Source: Cyanobium sp. PCC 7001
GTDB taxonomy: Bacteria > Cyanobacteriota > Cyanobacteriia > PCC-6307 > Cyanobiaceae
NCBI RefSeq assembly: GCF_000155635.1
Contig: NZ_DS990556.1
Location: 186,001-250,000, forward strand
Length of the DNA: 64,000 bases
Direction: 5' to 3'
The position numbers were made by a program, and so were the translations under genes. The notes beneath the pieces were generated by a model. It was not told where the DNA came from and did not search any database. It saw nothing but the letters and a program-made list of their open reading frames with translations. Below are positions 9,528 through 20,923 of the stretch, piece after piece. Positions within the stretch are counted from its first letter, which is position 1. Every line of letters begins with the position of its first letter.

Positions 9528-10265
9528 ATGCCCCTGCGCGCCCTGCTCTGGGATGTGGATGGCACCCTGGCGGAGACGGAACGGGATGGGCACCGCGTGG
9601 CCTTCAACCGGGCGTTCCGCGAGCATGAGCTGCCCATTCACTGGGATGCGGATGGCTATGGCCGCTGGCTGGAGATCAGCGGCGGCCACGAGCGCCTGCG
9701 GGCCTGCCTGCGGGCCTGCGAGGGCCAGGAACCGGCGGCGGCGCGGGTGCAGGCGCTGCAGGCGAGCAAGCAGCGCCACTACGGCAGGCTCGTGGAGTCG
9801 GGCCTCCTGCACCTCCGGCCGGGGGTGGAGGCGCTGATCGGCGAGGCCGCCCGGGCAGGGCTGCGGCAGGGCGTGGTGACCACCAGCGGGCGGCAGGCCC
9901 TGGCCAACCTGGAGCGGGCGCTGCTGGCGAATCAGACCAGTGCCTTCGCCTTCAGGATCTGCGGCGAGGACGTGGCCTGCAAGAAGCCCGATCCGGAGGC
10001 CTACCACCTGGCCCTGGCGCGTCTCGCCCTGCCGGCGGACCAGGTGCTGGTGCTCGAGGACTCCCCCCAGGGCCTGGCGGCGGCGGTGGCGGCCGGGTTG
10101 CCCTGCCTGCTCACCCTGAGCCACTACAGCCGCGGGCTGCCGTTGGCGGCGTTCGATGCCGCCCGGGCCGTGGTCTCCGATCTCGGATCTTCCGCCTCGG
10201 TGCTGCGGGGGCCGGCTTGCCAGTCCGGTGGGATCACGCTCTCCTACCTGGAGCGGCTGCTGTGA
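9528..10265 (+). CDS. HAD-superfamily phosphatase, CbbY-like
   Basis: Predicted 245 residues. HAD motif I is LLWDVDGTLAETE, motif II is VTTSGR, motif III is the lysine in ACKKPDPEAYHLAL, and motif IV is VLVLEDSPQGLAAA. The helical cap between motifs I and II is of the beta-phosphoglucomutase/CbbY type. CbbY removes xylulose-1,5-bisphosphate, a Rubisco inhibitor, in several autotrophs; the sequence fits that group, but substrate cannot be fixed from sequence alone. The ATG at 9528 was chosen because homology starts there. The Ycf20-like and glycerate kinase genes follow on the same strand. Confidence 0.85.
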   Translation: MPLRALLWDVDGTLAETERDGHRVAFNRAFREHELPIHWDADGYGRWLEISGGHERLRACLRACEGQEPAAARVQALQASKQRHYGRLVESGLLHLRPGVEALIGEAARAGLRQGVVTTSGRQALANLERALLANQTSAFAFRICGEDVACKKPDPEAYHLALARLALPADQVLVLEDSPQGLAAAVAAGLPCLLTLSHYSRGLPLAAFDAARAVVSDLGSSASVLRGPACQSGGITLSYLERLL

Positions 10266-10317
10266 CGCTCCTGCCATGACCCCCCTGTCGTGAACCCTCT
10301 GCCGTGAACCCCCCGTC

Positions 10318-10665
10318 GTGACCCTGCGCCCCCTGCAGCCCACGCGCTTCCAACGGCTCAGCGACGCCCTGACCCAGGCTGTCTTCGGATCGCTGCGGGG
10401 CAGCTGGCGATCCCGCAGCGTGGTGATGCTGGCGCTGCTGCTGGGCTTCTACGCCGGAGGCAACATCACCAGTTATGTGCTGCTGGTGTTCCCGGGCGGG
10501 CGCCCGATGGTCGTGCTGGCGGCCGTGCTGCTGCTCGAGGTGGTGGTGCGGCTGCGGGGCCGACTGGTGCGGGAGCAGCCGGGCCTGGGCTGGGCGGTGG
10601 CGGACAACCTCAGGATCGGGCTGGTGTACGCGGTGGTGCTCGAAGCCTTCAAGCTGGGCACCTGA
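10318..10665 (+). CDS. Ycf20-like protein (DUF565)
   Basis: Predicted 115 residues from GTG 10318. It has two hydrophobic segments around residues 37-60 and 65-80, with FYAGGNITSYVLLVFPGG between them, matching the Ycf20/DUF565 family of cyanobacteria and plastids. In algae and plants Ycf20 has been linked to non-photochemical quenching, but the mechanism is unknown. The stop overlaps the start of glycerate kinase (TGATG). The preceding 50 nt contain three imperfect repeats of a CTGTCGTGA-like unit that supply several alternative GTG/ATG codons, so the exact start is uncertain. Confidence 0.75.
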   Translation: MTLRPLQPTRFQRLSDALTQAVFGSLRGSWRSRSVVMLALLLGFYAGGNITSYVLLVFPGGRPMVVLAAVLLLEVVVRLRGRLVREQPGLGWAVADNLRIGLVYAVVLEAFKLGT

Positions 10666-11537
10666 TGGGCCTGCATCCCAGCGTGGTGGAGCAGGTGGCC
10701 CTGCCGCTGCTGGCCAGGCTGCAGCAGCTCCTGGCTGCGGGCCGCCGGCCGGTGCTGGCCATCAATGGTCCGGTGGGAGCCGGCAAGACCACCCTGACCC
10801 AGGTGCTCCAGACCCTGGCGCGCCGCGACGGCGTGAGGCTCGGCGTGGCCTCCATCGACGACTTCTATCTGCCCTGGCGCCAGCGGCAGCAGGCGATGGC
10901 GGGCAACCCCTTCGGCGTCAGCCGGGTGCCGCCCGGCAGCCATGACCTGCCTCTGCTGCTGGAGAGCCTGCGGACCTGGCGGGGTGGAGACGCCTGGCGC
11001 AGGCCCCGTTTCGACAAGGTGTTGCGGCAGGGCCAGGGCGATCGCGCGGCCATCGAGACGGCGCGCTGCGATGCCCTGGTGCTGGAGGGCTGGCTGCTGG
11101 GCTGCCGCAGCCTGGATCGAGGTGAAGGGTGCGAGGGCGATCGCGACGGCAGCGGTGAGCTGGCGTGGTGGCGCCAGGCCCTGGCAACGGCGACGCCGGC
11201 GCTCACCGCCCAGGAACTGGCCTGGCTGCCCCGCTGGGACGCCGAGCTGAAGCGCTACGAGCCGGTGTGGGAGCTGCTCGATGCCATCGCGGTGCTGCGC
11301 CCCTCGGACTGGCGCTGGCCGCGCCGCTGGCGGTTCCAGGCCGAAGCCAAGCAGCGGCGCAGGGCGCGGCTGACGGAGGGCGCGGGGGGATGGCTGAATG
11401 GCCAGCAGCTCGAGGCTCTGGTGCGGGCCAGCCTCTGCAGCCTGCCGCCGATGCTGTACCAGGAGCCTCTGGCGCAGTCCTGGGGCCGTCGGGTTGCGGC
11501 GGCGGTGACGCTCGACAGCCGCCGCCGCTGCCTCTAG
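10665..11537 (+). CDS. glyK: D-glycerate 3-kinase
   Basis: Predicted 290 residues. It phosphorylates D-glycerate to 3-phosphoglycerate, the last step of photorespiration. The Walker A loop is AINGPVGAGKTTL near residue 35, the second motif is GVASIDDFYLPW, and DALVLEGWLLGC gives the Walker B-like segment, all typical of the plant/cyanobacterial GLYK family and different from bacterial GarK/GckA kinases. Length is usual. It is coupled to the Ycf20-like gene by a one-base overlap and ends 36 nt before the convergent rpmF. Confidence 0.9.
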   Translation: MGLHPSVVEQVALPLLARLQQLLAAGRRPVLAINGPVGAGKTTLTQVLQTLARRDGVRLGVASIDDFYLPWRQRQQAMAGNPFGVSRVPPGSHDLPLLLESLRTWRGGDAWRRPRFDKVLRQGQGDRAAIETARCDALVLEGWLLGCRSLDRGEGCEGDRDGSGELAWWRQALATATPALTAQELAWLPRWDAELKRYEPVWELLDAIAVLRPSDWRWPRRWRFQAEAKQRRRARLTEGAGGWLNGQQLEALVRASLCSLPPMLYQEPLAQSWGRRVAAAVTLDSRRRCL

Positions 11538-11572
11538 GTGCTCTAGATGCCCTGAAGGACGGAGTCTCGGAC

Positions 11573-11749
11573 TCAGTCGTCCGCTTCCTCGTCGCTGTCC
11601 ATGGGATACACGAAGCCCTGGGCGCGGCCGCTCAGCACGGCCTTGCCGACGGAGAGGGCCTTCTGGGCCGCCGTGGCCGCCTTGGCCTTCCAGTGGGCAT
11701 GGCGCTGGTTGCGCTTCCCTTTCGACGTTTTCTTCTTGGGAACAGCCAT
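11573..11749 (-). CDS. rpmF: 50S ribosomal protein L32
   Basis: A 58-residue protein. The N-terminus [20 protein letters not shown] is the bacterial/plastid L32 signature, and the C-terminus ends in an acidic DSDEEADD tail. The zinc-binding cysteines of some L32 proteins are absent, as in cyanobacterial and plastid forms. The ATG at 11747-11749 is fixed by homology. It is divergent from ftsH, whose GTG lies 87 nt away, so the space between must hold both promoters. Confidence 0.95.
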   Translation of the reverse strand: MAVPKKKTSKGKRNQRHAHWKAKAATAAQKALSVGKAVLSGRAQGFVYPMDSDEEADD

Positions 11750-11836
11750 CCCCGAACTCTCACGGCCAAACAACGATCTTCCGCTGCCATCTCGCCTTTC
11801 GTCAAATCGCTAAGCTCGGCCGAAAGCCGGATCCCT

Positions 11837-13786
<1,950 letters not shown>

Positions 13787-14771
13787 CCCGGCGTCCTGAA
13801 TCGGCAGCAGCAGGGCGTCGCGGCCACTCTCGTTCACATGGCTGTGCCAGTGGCCCGGCGGCGTCACGAAGGCAGCGCCGGGTTCCCACTCCATCCGCAC
13901 CGGGTTGCGGATCGTCCCGTCCGGGTTCAGGTCGGGGCCGGAGAGCGTGGCGCAGCCCGGGGCGCAGTCGATCACCAGATCCAGGGCCACCGACTGGTGC
14001 CGGTGAGGAGGCTGCACGGCCCCGGCCGGCACCAGGCCGTACATCGCCCAGAGGGTGTGGGTCACGGTGCGGCTGGCCGGCAGATCGCTGTTGGCGAGCA
14101 GCAGGCTGAGCCTGTTGCTGCGGGCGGCGCCCGGATCCGCCGCCAGGGCCGCCAACTCCCGCCGCAACCACTCGCCGGGGTAGTGGGTGGCCTCGAAGCG
14201 GGGGCGATCGGCACGCACGCCCAGGTGGCTGAGCAGGGGCGCGTCGTGCACCCAGTAGAGAACACTCTCCTCGGAGGCCTCCAGCACGGCGGCCCCGCCG
14301 GCGGGCAGCACGAAGAGGTCCCCCTGGCTCCAGTTCTGGCGGAATTCGCGGGCCGGGGGGATGGCGGGCTGAAGGCAGTGACCCGCTCCCCGCCACACAT
14401 AGAACAGCGAACTGGTGGCGTTGGCACCGGCACTGATCGCTTCGCCGGCCAGGATCCGCACGAAGTTGGCGCTCAGCGCCGGGCTGGTGGCTGGCCCCTG
14501 GCAGCCCAGTTCACTGCTGAGGTCGAGGGGCAGGATGGCCGTGGGCCCCTGGCCGTGCAGCTCAGGGCCCCAGCGGCCCTCCGGAATCGGCTCGGTGAGA
14601 CCACGCCGCACCGGATTGGCGGCCTGGCGGTAATCGAACAGCTGGGCCTTGCTGGTGCCCAGCGCAGGGGCCTCGGGCGTAAGGGTCATGGCTCAGGCCA
14701 TCGGACGATCGGTGGCCGAGCCTATGCAGCCCGGGCCTGGGCTGACGTGCCTGCGCGCACAGGGCGGGGCC

Positions 14772-15047
14772 TCAGCCACCGGCCACGGCCGGCACGATCG
14801 ACACCTCGTCGCCGTCCTTGAGGCCGGTGGCCTGGTTCTCCAGGAAGCGGATGTCCTCGCTGTTCACGTAGATGTTGAGGAAGCGGCGCAGCTTTCCGTT
14901 CTCATCGCAGAGGCGGGCCTTCAGCCCGGGGAACTGGCCGTCGAGGGCGTCGATCAGAGCGTCGATGCTGGAGGCCTCCAGCTCCACGCTGGCCTGGTCG
15001 TTGGTGAATTTCTGCAGGGGGGTGGGGATCAGAACCTGAATGCCCAT
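14772..15047 (-). CDS. MoaD/ThiS-like ubiquitin-fold sulfur carrier
   Basis: Predicted 91 residues ending in Gly-Gly, the site that is thiocarboxylated in ThiS/MoaD/CysO-type carriers. The fold signature [17 protein letters not shown] and the segment [16 protein letters not shown] match the MoaD family. It lies 69 nt downstream of threonine synthase and on the same strand. Proteins of this group next to threonine or cysteine synthesis genes include CysO-like donors, but no partner (Mec protease or CysM) is nearby, so the client enzyme is unknown. The residue count and C-terminus are intact. Confidence 0.88.
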   Translation of the reverse strand: MGIQVLIPTPLQKFTNDQASVELEASSIDALIDALDGQFPGLKARLCDENGKLRRFLNIYVNSEDIRFLENQATGLKDGDEVSIVPAVAGG

Positions 15048-15116
15048 GGATCGGCGTGACGGGGGGAAGGGGTTGGGGAAAAGGGAACGGAGTGGGGCGT
15101 GACCAGGGTTGGGGGT

Positions 15117-16382
15117 TCAGTCCCGGTGGTCGGCCTGGGCCTGCTGCCAGGCGGCCTTGAAGCTGTCCAGCTGGGCTTCGATGGTGTAGGGGGCTCCGAT
15201 CGCATCGACCACGGCCTCGGTGGTCTTGAGGCCGTTGCCGGTGATGTAGGCCACGGTGGTCTCCTGGGGATCGATCTTGCCCTGCTCCGCCAGCTTCTTG
15301 AGCACGGCGATGGTGGTGCCGCCGGCGGTTTCGGTGAACACGCCCTCGGTTTCGGCCAGCAGCTTGATGCCCTCCACGATCTCGGTGTCGTTCACCGCGG
15401 CGATGCTGCCGCCGGTGCGGTTGGCGATGTCGATGGCATAGGGGCCGTCGGCGGGATTGCCGATGGCGATCGATTTGGCGATGGTGTTCGGCTTCACCGG
15501 AGTGATGAAGTCACGCCCTTCGGCGAAGGCCTGGGCGATGGGGCTGCAGCCCTCGGCCTGGGCACCGCTGAAGCGCACGGCCTTCTCGTCCACGAGGCCC
15601 ACCTTGATGAACTCGTCGAAGCCCTTGCGGATCTTGGTGAACAGGGAGCCGGAGGCCAGCGGCGCCACGATGTGGTCGGGAAGCTGCCAGCCCAGCTGCT
15701 CGATCACCTCGTAGCCGAGGGTCTTCGAACCCTCGGAGTAGTAGGGACGGAGATTGATGTTCACGAAGCCCCAGCCGAAGGTGTTGGCCACTTCGGAGCA
15801 CAGGCGGTTCACCTGGTCGTAGTTGCCGTGCACCGCCATCAGGGTGGGGTTGTAGATCAGGGTGCCGAGCACCTTGCCCAGTTCCAGATCGCTGGGGATG
15901 AACACGCAGCACTCGAGGCCGGCGTGGGCCGCGATGGCGGCGGTGGAGTTGGCCAGGTTGCCGGTGGAGGCGCAGCTCACCGTCTTGAAGCCGAGCTCCC
16001 GGGCCCGGGTGAGGGCCACCGACACCACCCTGTCCTTGAAGGAGAGGGTGGGCATGTTGACCCCGTCGTTCTTGATGTAGAGGCTGCGCAGACCGAGGCG
16101 ACGGGCCAGATTGTCGGCCTTGAGCAGGGGCGTGAAACCCGTGCCCACGTCGATCGGATCCCCCTCGATGGGCAGGAAGTCGCGGTAGCGCCAGATCGAG
16201 GCGGGGCCGGCCTCGATGGTGGCCCGGCTCACCCGGTTGCCGATCGCCTCGTAGTCGTACACCACTTCGAGGGGCCCGAAGCACACGTCCTCGCAGACGT
16301 GGCGGGCTCCGGCTTCGTAGGCATGGCCGCATTCCTTGCAGCGCAGGCCGGTGAAGGTGGAGCGCGAGAGGGTGGCCGTCAC
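15117..16382 (-). CDS. thrC: threonine synthase
   Basis: Predicted 421 residues. It converts O-phosphohomoserine to threonine with PLP. The N-terminus has a CxxC...C...C zinc-ribbon-like element (LRCKECGHAYEAG). The PLP lysine is in PTLSFKDRVV, the phosphate-binding loop is in CASTGNLANSTAA, and FTETAGGTTIAVLKKL is near the C-terminus. Length and order fit class I bacterial/cyanobacterial ThrC. The start ATG at 16382 is supported by homology. Upstream, 176 nt separate it from the divergent UPF0182 gene. Confidence 0.94.
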   Translation of the reverse strand: MTATLSRSTFTGLRCKECGHAYEAGARHVCEDVCFGPLEVVYDYEAIGNRVSRATIEAGPASIWRYRDFLPIEGDPIDVGTGFTPLLKADNLARRLGLRSLYIKNDGVNMPTLSFKDRVVSVALTRARELGFKTVSCASTGNLANSTAAIAAHAGLECCVFIPSDLELGKVLGTLIYNPTLMAVHGNYDQVNRLCSEVANTFGWGFVNINLRPYYSEGSKTLGYEVIEQLGWQLPDHIVAPLASGSLFTKIRKGFDEFIKVGLVDEKAVRFSGAQAEGCSPIAQAFAEGRDFITPVKPNTIAKSIAIGNPADGPYAIDIANRTGGSIAAVNDTEIVEGIKLLAETEGVFTETAGGTTIAVLKKLAEQGKIDPQETTVAYITGNGLKTTEAVVDAIGAPYTIEAQLDSFKAAWQQAQADHRD

Positions 16383-16558
16383 AGCAATCGCCCGGGTTGC
16401 CCCGAACCCTAACAGCGCTGTCCGGACCCTCGATCAAAAGCCGATTCGGGAGGTCGGGATTTGATTTCAAGGGCTGGGGCTGCGGTTTCAGCCCGCCCGG
16501 GACTTGTGGCCTGGCTGGGGCTGTCTAGCCTCGGCGCCTGAGCAGCCTTGAACGCTCC

Positions 16559-19408
16559 TTGCCCCGCGCTCGCCTCACCACCAGGCCCTCCCTGTTGCTG
16601 CCGGGCCTGCTGGTGCTGGCCCTGGCCGCCGTGGTGCTGCTGGCCCGCCTCTGGGTGGAATGGAGCTGGTTCTCCCAGTTCAGGCTCACCTCCGTGCTGG
16701 CGCGCCGCTGGGCCCTGCAGCTGCTCGGGCTGGGGGTGGGCCTGGCGATCACGGCGGGGCTGCAGCGCTGGCTGCGCTGGCTGTGGGCGCTGCCGGCGGA
16801 GCAGGGCACGCGGCGCCGTCCCCTCAGCACCGGCCCCTATGCCCTGGTGCTGCTGGGGCTTCTTGCGGCAGCGCTGCTGCCCCTGTCCCTGATCTGGGGG
16901 GTGGTGGCGCGCCTGGCGCTCCAGCCCTTCGATCCGGCGCCTCTGCACGGCCTGATCGCCCTGGCCAGCCTGCCCCCCGGGGCCTGGGTGTTGCTGATGG
17001 CGGCCGCCGTGGTGCTGCTGCTGGCCCGTCCCCGGGGCGGGGCGCGCTGGCTGCACGGTGGGGCTGGATTGGGACTCGCCCTGGTGCTCGGCCGTGGCTG
17101 GGGGCGGTGGAGCCTGGCCGTGATGGCCCAGCCCACCCGGCTGCAGGAGCCCCTGCTGGGGGCGGATGTGAGTTTCGTGCAGCTGCGCTTCCCCGCCCTG
17201 GCCCTGGCCCTCACCCTGGCGATCGCCATGCTGCTGGCCACCCTGGCCCTGGCCCTGTGGGGCCTGATGGCCCGTGGCTCCCAGCTCAGCGACGGCCACT
17301 TCGCCGGCTTCGCTCCCGCCCAGCTCCGGGCCCTGCGCCCGCCCCTGGCGGCTCTGGCGCTGCTGGTGGCCCTCGCCTTCTGGCTGGGGCGGCACCAGCT
17401 GCTGCTGAGCACCACCGGCAGCGTGCCGGGTGCCGGCTGGCTCGATGTGCACCTGGCGCTGCCGCTGCGGACCGCGGCGACGGCCGTGGCGCTGCTGATG
17501 GCCGTGGTGCTGGCCCTGCCCCTGGCGCGGCAGGGCTACCGCGCTCCGGTGCTGGCGGGGCTCTCCCTGCTGCTGCTGGCCCTTCCGCTCCTGGAGGCCG
17601 GCCTCAATCCCCTGCTGCAGAACCTGCTGGTCAACCCCCAGGAGCTGGAGCGGGAGATTCCCTACCTGGCCCGTTCCATCGACGCCACGCGGCGCGCCTT
17701 CCAGATCGATGCGATGGAGATCATCGATCGGGTGCCCAACGACCGGCTCTCGCGCCAGGACCTGGCCGAGGGGGAGGCAACCTTGAGCAATGTGCGCCTC
17801 TGGGACAGCGAACCCCTGCTGGCCACCAACCGCCAGCTGCAGCAGCTGCGGGTGTACTACCGCTTCTCCGAGCCGGCGGTGGATCGCTATGCCCTCCAGC
17901 CCGACGCCGGCCTGGGGCGGCAGCAGGTGATCATGGCGGCCCGGGAGCTGGACCAGGGGTCCCTCCCCCGTACCGCCCGCACCTGGCTGAACCGCCACCT
18001 GGTGTTCACCCACGGCAACGGCTTCACCCTCTCGCCGGTGAACACGAGCGGACCGGAGGGGCTGCCGGAGTACTTCATCTCCGATCTGGGCCCCTCCACC
18101 AAGGTGCAGGGCAATACCCAGCTGGGGATCAGCCGGGAGGAGGTGCAGCAGGTGGTGCCCACCCAGGACCCGTTTCTCTACTTCGGCTCCCTTCCTTCCC
18201 CCTATGCCCTGGCCCCCACGGCGGTGGAGGAGTTCAACTATCCGCAGGGGGACAACAACTTCTACATCCACTACAGCGGTGGCGCCGGCGTGCCCCTGGG
18301 CCGGTTCTGGCAGCGCCTGGCCGCCGCCATCTACCTGAGCGAGCCCAAGCTGCTGGTGCGGGGGGAACTCAATGCCTCCACCCGCCTGCTGCTGCATCGG
18401 GAGGTGCGCGACCGGGTGCGCACCCTGGCCCCGTTCGTGCGTTTCGAGGCGGAGCCCTACCTCGTCTCGGTGAACCTCCAGGGGGAAGCCCCCTTCCCAT
18501 CCGACCAGCACCAGTTCTGGATCGTGGACGGCTTCACCAGCAGCGCCTTCTACCCCTACAGCGCCTCAGTGCCGGGCCGGCCGGACATCCGCTACCTGCG
18601 CAACAGCGTGAAGGCGGTGGTGGATGCCTTCACCGGCCAGATGGTACTCTACGTGGCGGAGCCCGCCGATCCCCTGATCCGCACCTGGCAGACCCTGTTC
18701 CCGGAGCTGTTCCAGCCCCTCTCGGCAATGCCCGCGGCGCTGCAGGCCCACATCATGTACCCGCGCTGGCAGTTCGAGATCCAGACCACGCAGCTGCTCC
18801 GCTACCACGTGACCGATCCCCGCATCTTCTACAGCGGCGATGACGTGTGGCAGGTGCCCAAGGAGCTCTACGGCCAGGATCAGGTGCCCGTGAAGCCCTA
18901 TCACATCAGTGCCCAGCTGCCTGGCGAGCCGGAGCCGGAGTTCCTGCTGCTGCAACCGCTCACACCGCTGGCCCGTCCCAACCTGGTGGGCTGGCTGGCG
19001 GCCCGCAGCGATGCCCCCCACTACGGCGAACTCACCCTGCTGCGCTTCCCCAGCCAGCTGCCCATCTACGGCCCCGAACAGGTGCAGGCCCTGATCAACC
19101 AGAACCCCCGCATCAGCCAGCAGTTCGGGCTGTGGGACCGGGCCGGCTCCCAGGTGATCCAGGGCAATCTGCTGGTGGTGCCGATCGGCGAGGCCCTGCT
19201 CTACGTGGAGCCGGTGTACCTGCGGGCCCGCGCCGGGGGGCTGCCCACCCTCACCCGGGTGGTGGTGAGCGACAGCTCCCGCATCGCCATGGAGCCGAGC
19301 CTGCGGGAGGCGATCGAGGCCCTGCTCGATCCACGCCGTTCCCAGGAGGCCATCACCCAGCCTGCCCCTGCCGCTCCTGAGCCTGCCGCACCTGCGGCCA
19401 CCACCTGA
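16559..19408 (+). CDS. UPF0182 family membrane protein
   Basis: Predicted 949 residues. The N-terminal third contains seven hydrophobic segments (about residues 10-32, 45-65, 90-115, 130-150, 155-175, 210-240, 265-315), and the remainder is a large soluble domain. LNPLLQNLLVNPQELEREIP and the later PEYFISDLGPSTKVQ fit UPF0182 (COG1615), a family of large bacterial membrane proteins with unknown function. No ATG exists in frame at the 5' end; TTG 16559 is the best start. The gene ends with a Pro/Ala-rich tail. It converges with the aldolase gene across a short terminator. Confidence 0.85.
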   Translation: MPRARLTTRPSLLLPGLLVLALAAVVLLARLWVEWSWFSQFRLTSVLARRWALQLLGLGVGLAITAGLQRWLRWLWALPAEQGTRRRPLSTGPYALVLLGLLAAALLPLSLIWGVVARLALQPFDPAPLHGLIALASLPPGAWVLLMAAAVVLLLARPRGGARWLHGGAGLGLALVLGRGWGRWSLAVMAQPTRLQEPLLGADVSFVQLRFPALALALTLAIAMLLATLALALWGLMARGSQLSDGHFAGFAPAQLRALRPPLAALALLVALAFWLGRHQLLLSTTGSVPGAGWLDVHLALPLRTAATAVALLMAVVLALPLARQGYRAPVLAGLSLLLLALPLLEAGLNPLLQNLLVNPQELEREIPYLARSIDATRRAFQIDAMEIIDRVPNDRLSRQDLAEGEATLSNVRLWDSEPLLATNRQLQQLRVYYRFSEPAVDRYALQPDAGLGRQQVIMAARELDQGSLPRTARTWLNRHLVFTHGNGFTLSPVNTSGPEGLPEYFISDLGPSTKVQGNTQLGISREEVQQVVPTQDPFLYFGSLPSPYALAPTAVEEFNYPQGDNNFYIHYSGGAGVPLGRFWQRLAAAIYLSEPKLLVRGELNASTRLLLHREVRDRVRTLAPFVRFEAEPYLVSVNLQGEAPFPSDQHQFWIVDGFTSSAFYPYSASVPGRPDIRYLRNSVKAVVDAFTGQMVLYVAEPADPLIRTWQTLFPELFQPLSAMPAALQAHIMYPRWQFEIQTTQLLRYHVTDPRIFYSGDDVWQVPKELYGQDQVPVKPYHISAQLPGEPEPEFLLLQPLTPLARPNLVGWLAARSDAPHYGELTLLRFPSQLPIYGPEQVQALINQNPRISQQFGLWDRAGSQVIQGNLLVVPIGEALLYVEPVYLRARAGGLPTLTRVVVSDSSRIAMEPSLREAIEALLDPRRSQEAITQPAPAAPEPAAPAATT

Positions 19409-19414
19409 GCCAAG

Positions 19415-19438
19415 AAAAAAGCCCCCCTGGTGGGGGGC
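19415..19438 (-). terminator. rho-independent terminator of the aldolase gene
   Basis: Read on the minus strand, a perfect 7-bp G/C stem with a 4-nt loop is followed by six T. It starts 11 nt after the stop of the aldolase gene and also lies just after the convergent UPF0182 stop. Confidence 0.9.
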
Positions 19439-19448
19439 TCGGACAGGT

Positions 19449-20522
19449 TCAGGCCGCCACGGCGGTCTTGGGGTCGAGCTCGCCCTTGGCGTAGAGGGTG
19501 GCGTAGTAGTTGATGTCGCGCTGCTTGATCTTGCTGGCGTTGCCGGCGCACCAGAACTGCTGGTAGCGATCCAGGCAGACCTGCTTCATGTAGGCCCGGG
19601 CGGGCTTGTTGAAGTGGCGGGGATCGAAGTTGGCGGGATCCTTGGCGGCGGCCTCGCGGATGGCGGCGGTGAAGGCGAGGCGGTTGTCGGTGTCGATGTT
19701 CACCTTGCGCACGCCGTTGCGGATGCCTTCCTGGATCTCCTCCACGGGCACGCCGTAGGTCTCGGGGATGGCACCGCCGTACTTGTTGATCATGTCCAGC
19801 CACTCCTGGGGCACCGAGGAGGAGCCGTGCATCACCAGGTGGGTGTTGGGGATGGCCTTGTGGATCTCGGCGATGCGGCTGATGGCCAGCACCTCGCCGG
19901 TGGGCTTGCGGGTGAACTTGTAGGCGCCGTGGCTGGTGCCGATGGCGATGGCCAGGGCGTCCACCTTGGTCTTGGCCACGAAGTCGGCGGCCTCGGCGGG
20001 ATCGGTGAGCAGCTGGCTGTGGTCGAGCTTGCCCTCGAAGCCGTGGCCGTCCTCGGCCTCACCCATGCCGGTTTCCAGGGAGCCCAGGCAGCCCAGTTCG
20101 CCCTCCACGCTCACGCCGATGGCATGGGCCACGTCCACCACTTCCTTGGTGACGGCCACGTTGTACTCGTAGCTGGCGGGGGTCTTGGCGTCGGCCTGCA
20201 GGGAGCCGTCCATCATCACCGAGGTGAAGCCGTTGGCCGCAGCGCCGTAGCAGGTGGCCGGGCTGTTTCCGTGGTCCTGGTGCATCACCACCGGGATGTC
20301 GGGATAGGTTTCCACGGCGGCCAGGATCAGGTGGCGCAGGAAGGCTTCGCCGGCGTACTGGCGGGCGCCGCGGGAAGCCTGCAGAATCACCGGAGAGTCG
20401 GTCTCGTAGGCCGCCTCCATGATCGACTGCACCTGCTCCAGGTTGTTCACGTTGAACGCCGGGATGCCGTAACCGTTCTCAGCGGCGTGATCGAGCAGCA
20501 GCCGAAGCGGAACCAACGCCAT
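19449..20522 (-). CDS. class II fructose-1,6-bisphosphate aldolase
   Basis: Predicted 357 residues. It catalyses condensation of triose phosphates to fructose-1,6-bisphosphate in the Calvin cycle and the reverse reaction in glycolysis; the cyanobacterial enzyme also makes sedoheptulose-1,7-bisphosphate. Zn2+ ligands and active-site motifs are present: [10 protein letters not shown], the EGELGCLG motif, GTSHGAYKF, and [11 protein letters not shown], plus the phosphate-binding [10 protein letters not shown]. Length fits the CbbA/FbaA type. A strong terminator follows. It is expected to be highly expressed. Confidence 0.95.
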   Translation of the reverse strand: MALVPLRLLLDHAAENGYGIPAFNVNNLEQVQSIMEAAYETDSPVILQASRGARQYAGEAFLRHLILAAVETYPDIPVVMHQDHGNSPATCYGAAANGFTSVMMDGSLQADAKTPASYEYNVAVTKEVVDVAHAIGVSVEGELGCLGSLETGMGEAEDGHGFEGKLDHSQLLTDPAEAADFVAKTKVDALAIAIGTSHGAYKFTRKPTGEVLAISRIAEIHKAIPNTHLVMHGSSSVPQEWLDMINKYGGAIPETYGVPVEEIQEGIRNGVRKVNIDTDNRLAFTAAIREAAAKDPANFDPRHFNKPARAYMKQVCLDRYQQFWCAGNASKIKQRDINYYATLYAKGELDPKTAVAA

Positions 20523-20598
20523 GGGAAACCTCGCAGGCAGAGAAAAGGACTGCGGCGGAGTCTAGGTGATGCCTCACGGGTCTCAGGCTCACGAGAAA

Positions 20599-20627
20599 GG
20601 CCCCGCGATCGCGAGGACCGCGGGGCC
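20599..20627 (-). terminator. GC-rich hairpin downstream of the 37-residue ORF
   Basis: A perfect 9-bp inverted repeat with an 11-nt loop lies 48 nt after the small ORF on the minus strand and is followed there by CTTTCTC, a weak T tract. The loop side contains the palindrome GCGATCGC (HIP1), a frequent cyanobacterial octamer. Confidence 0.6.
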
Positions 20628-20674
20628 GGCAGCGTGCGCCCAATCTGATGAATCGATCAGGTCAGTCGATCTGA

Positions 20675-20788
20675 TCAGTCGATCAGGTACTGCTTGCGCA
20701 GGGACTGCAGGGTGTACCCGTACTGCTTGGCGGCCCGGCGGGCCGTTTCGGCCTGGCGGGCGAGTTGCTTGGCTGTGGTGATGGTCAT
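20675..20788 (-). CDS. 37-residue basic small protein
   Basis: A short ORF with a clear GGAGG ribosome binding site 7 nt before its ATG (20786-20788). The product starts MTITTAKQLARQAETARRAA and ends QSLRKQYLID; it is basic and alpha-helical by composition, with no membrane segment. A hairpin terminator follows, so it looks like an independent transcription unit between the aldolase and a Gfo/Idh/MocA gene. I do not recognise the family. The good RBS and the terminator argue for a real gene; conservation would decide. Confidence 0.6.
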   Translation of the reverse strand: MTITTAKQLARQAETARRAAKQYGYTLQSLRKQYLID

Positions 20789-20923
20789 GGACGTGCCTCC
20801 GGTAAGAGTCGGACTCGGGTTGGATGGCGCGTTGCTTCGGGTGTGCGGGAGGCCCCGTTGGATCCCTACTTCCGCCAGCGGGGCCGGAGCCCCTCGGCCA
20901 ACGTGGCCAAATCGTAGCGGTTG

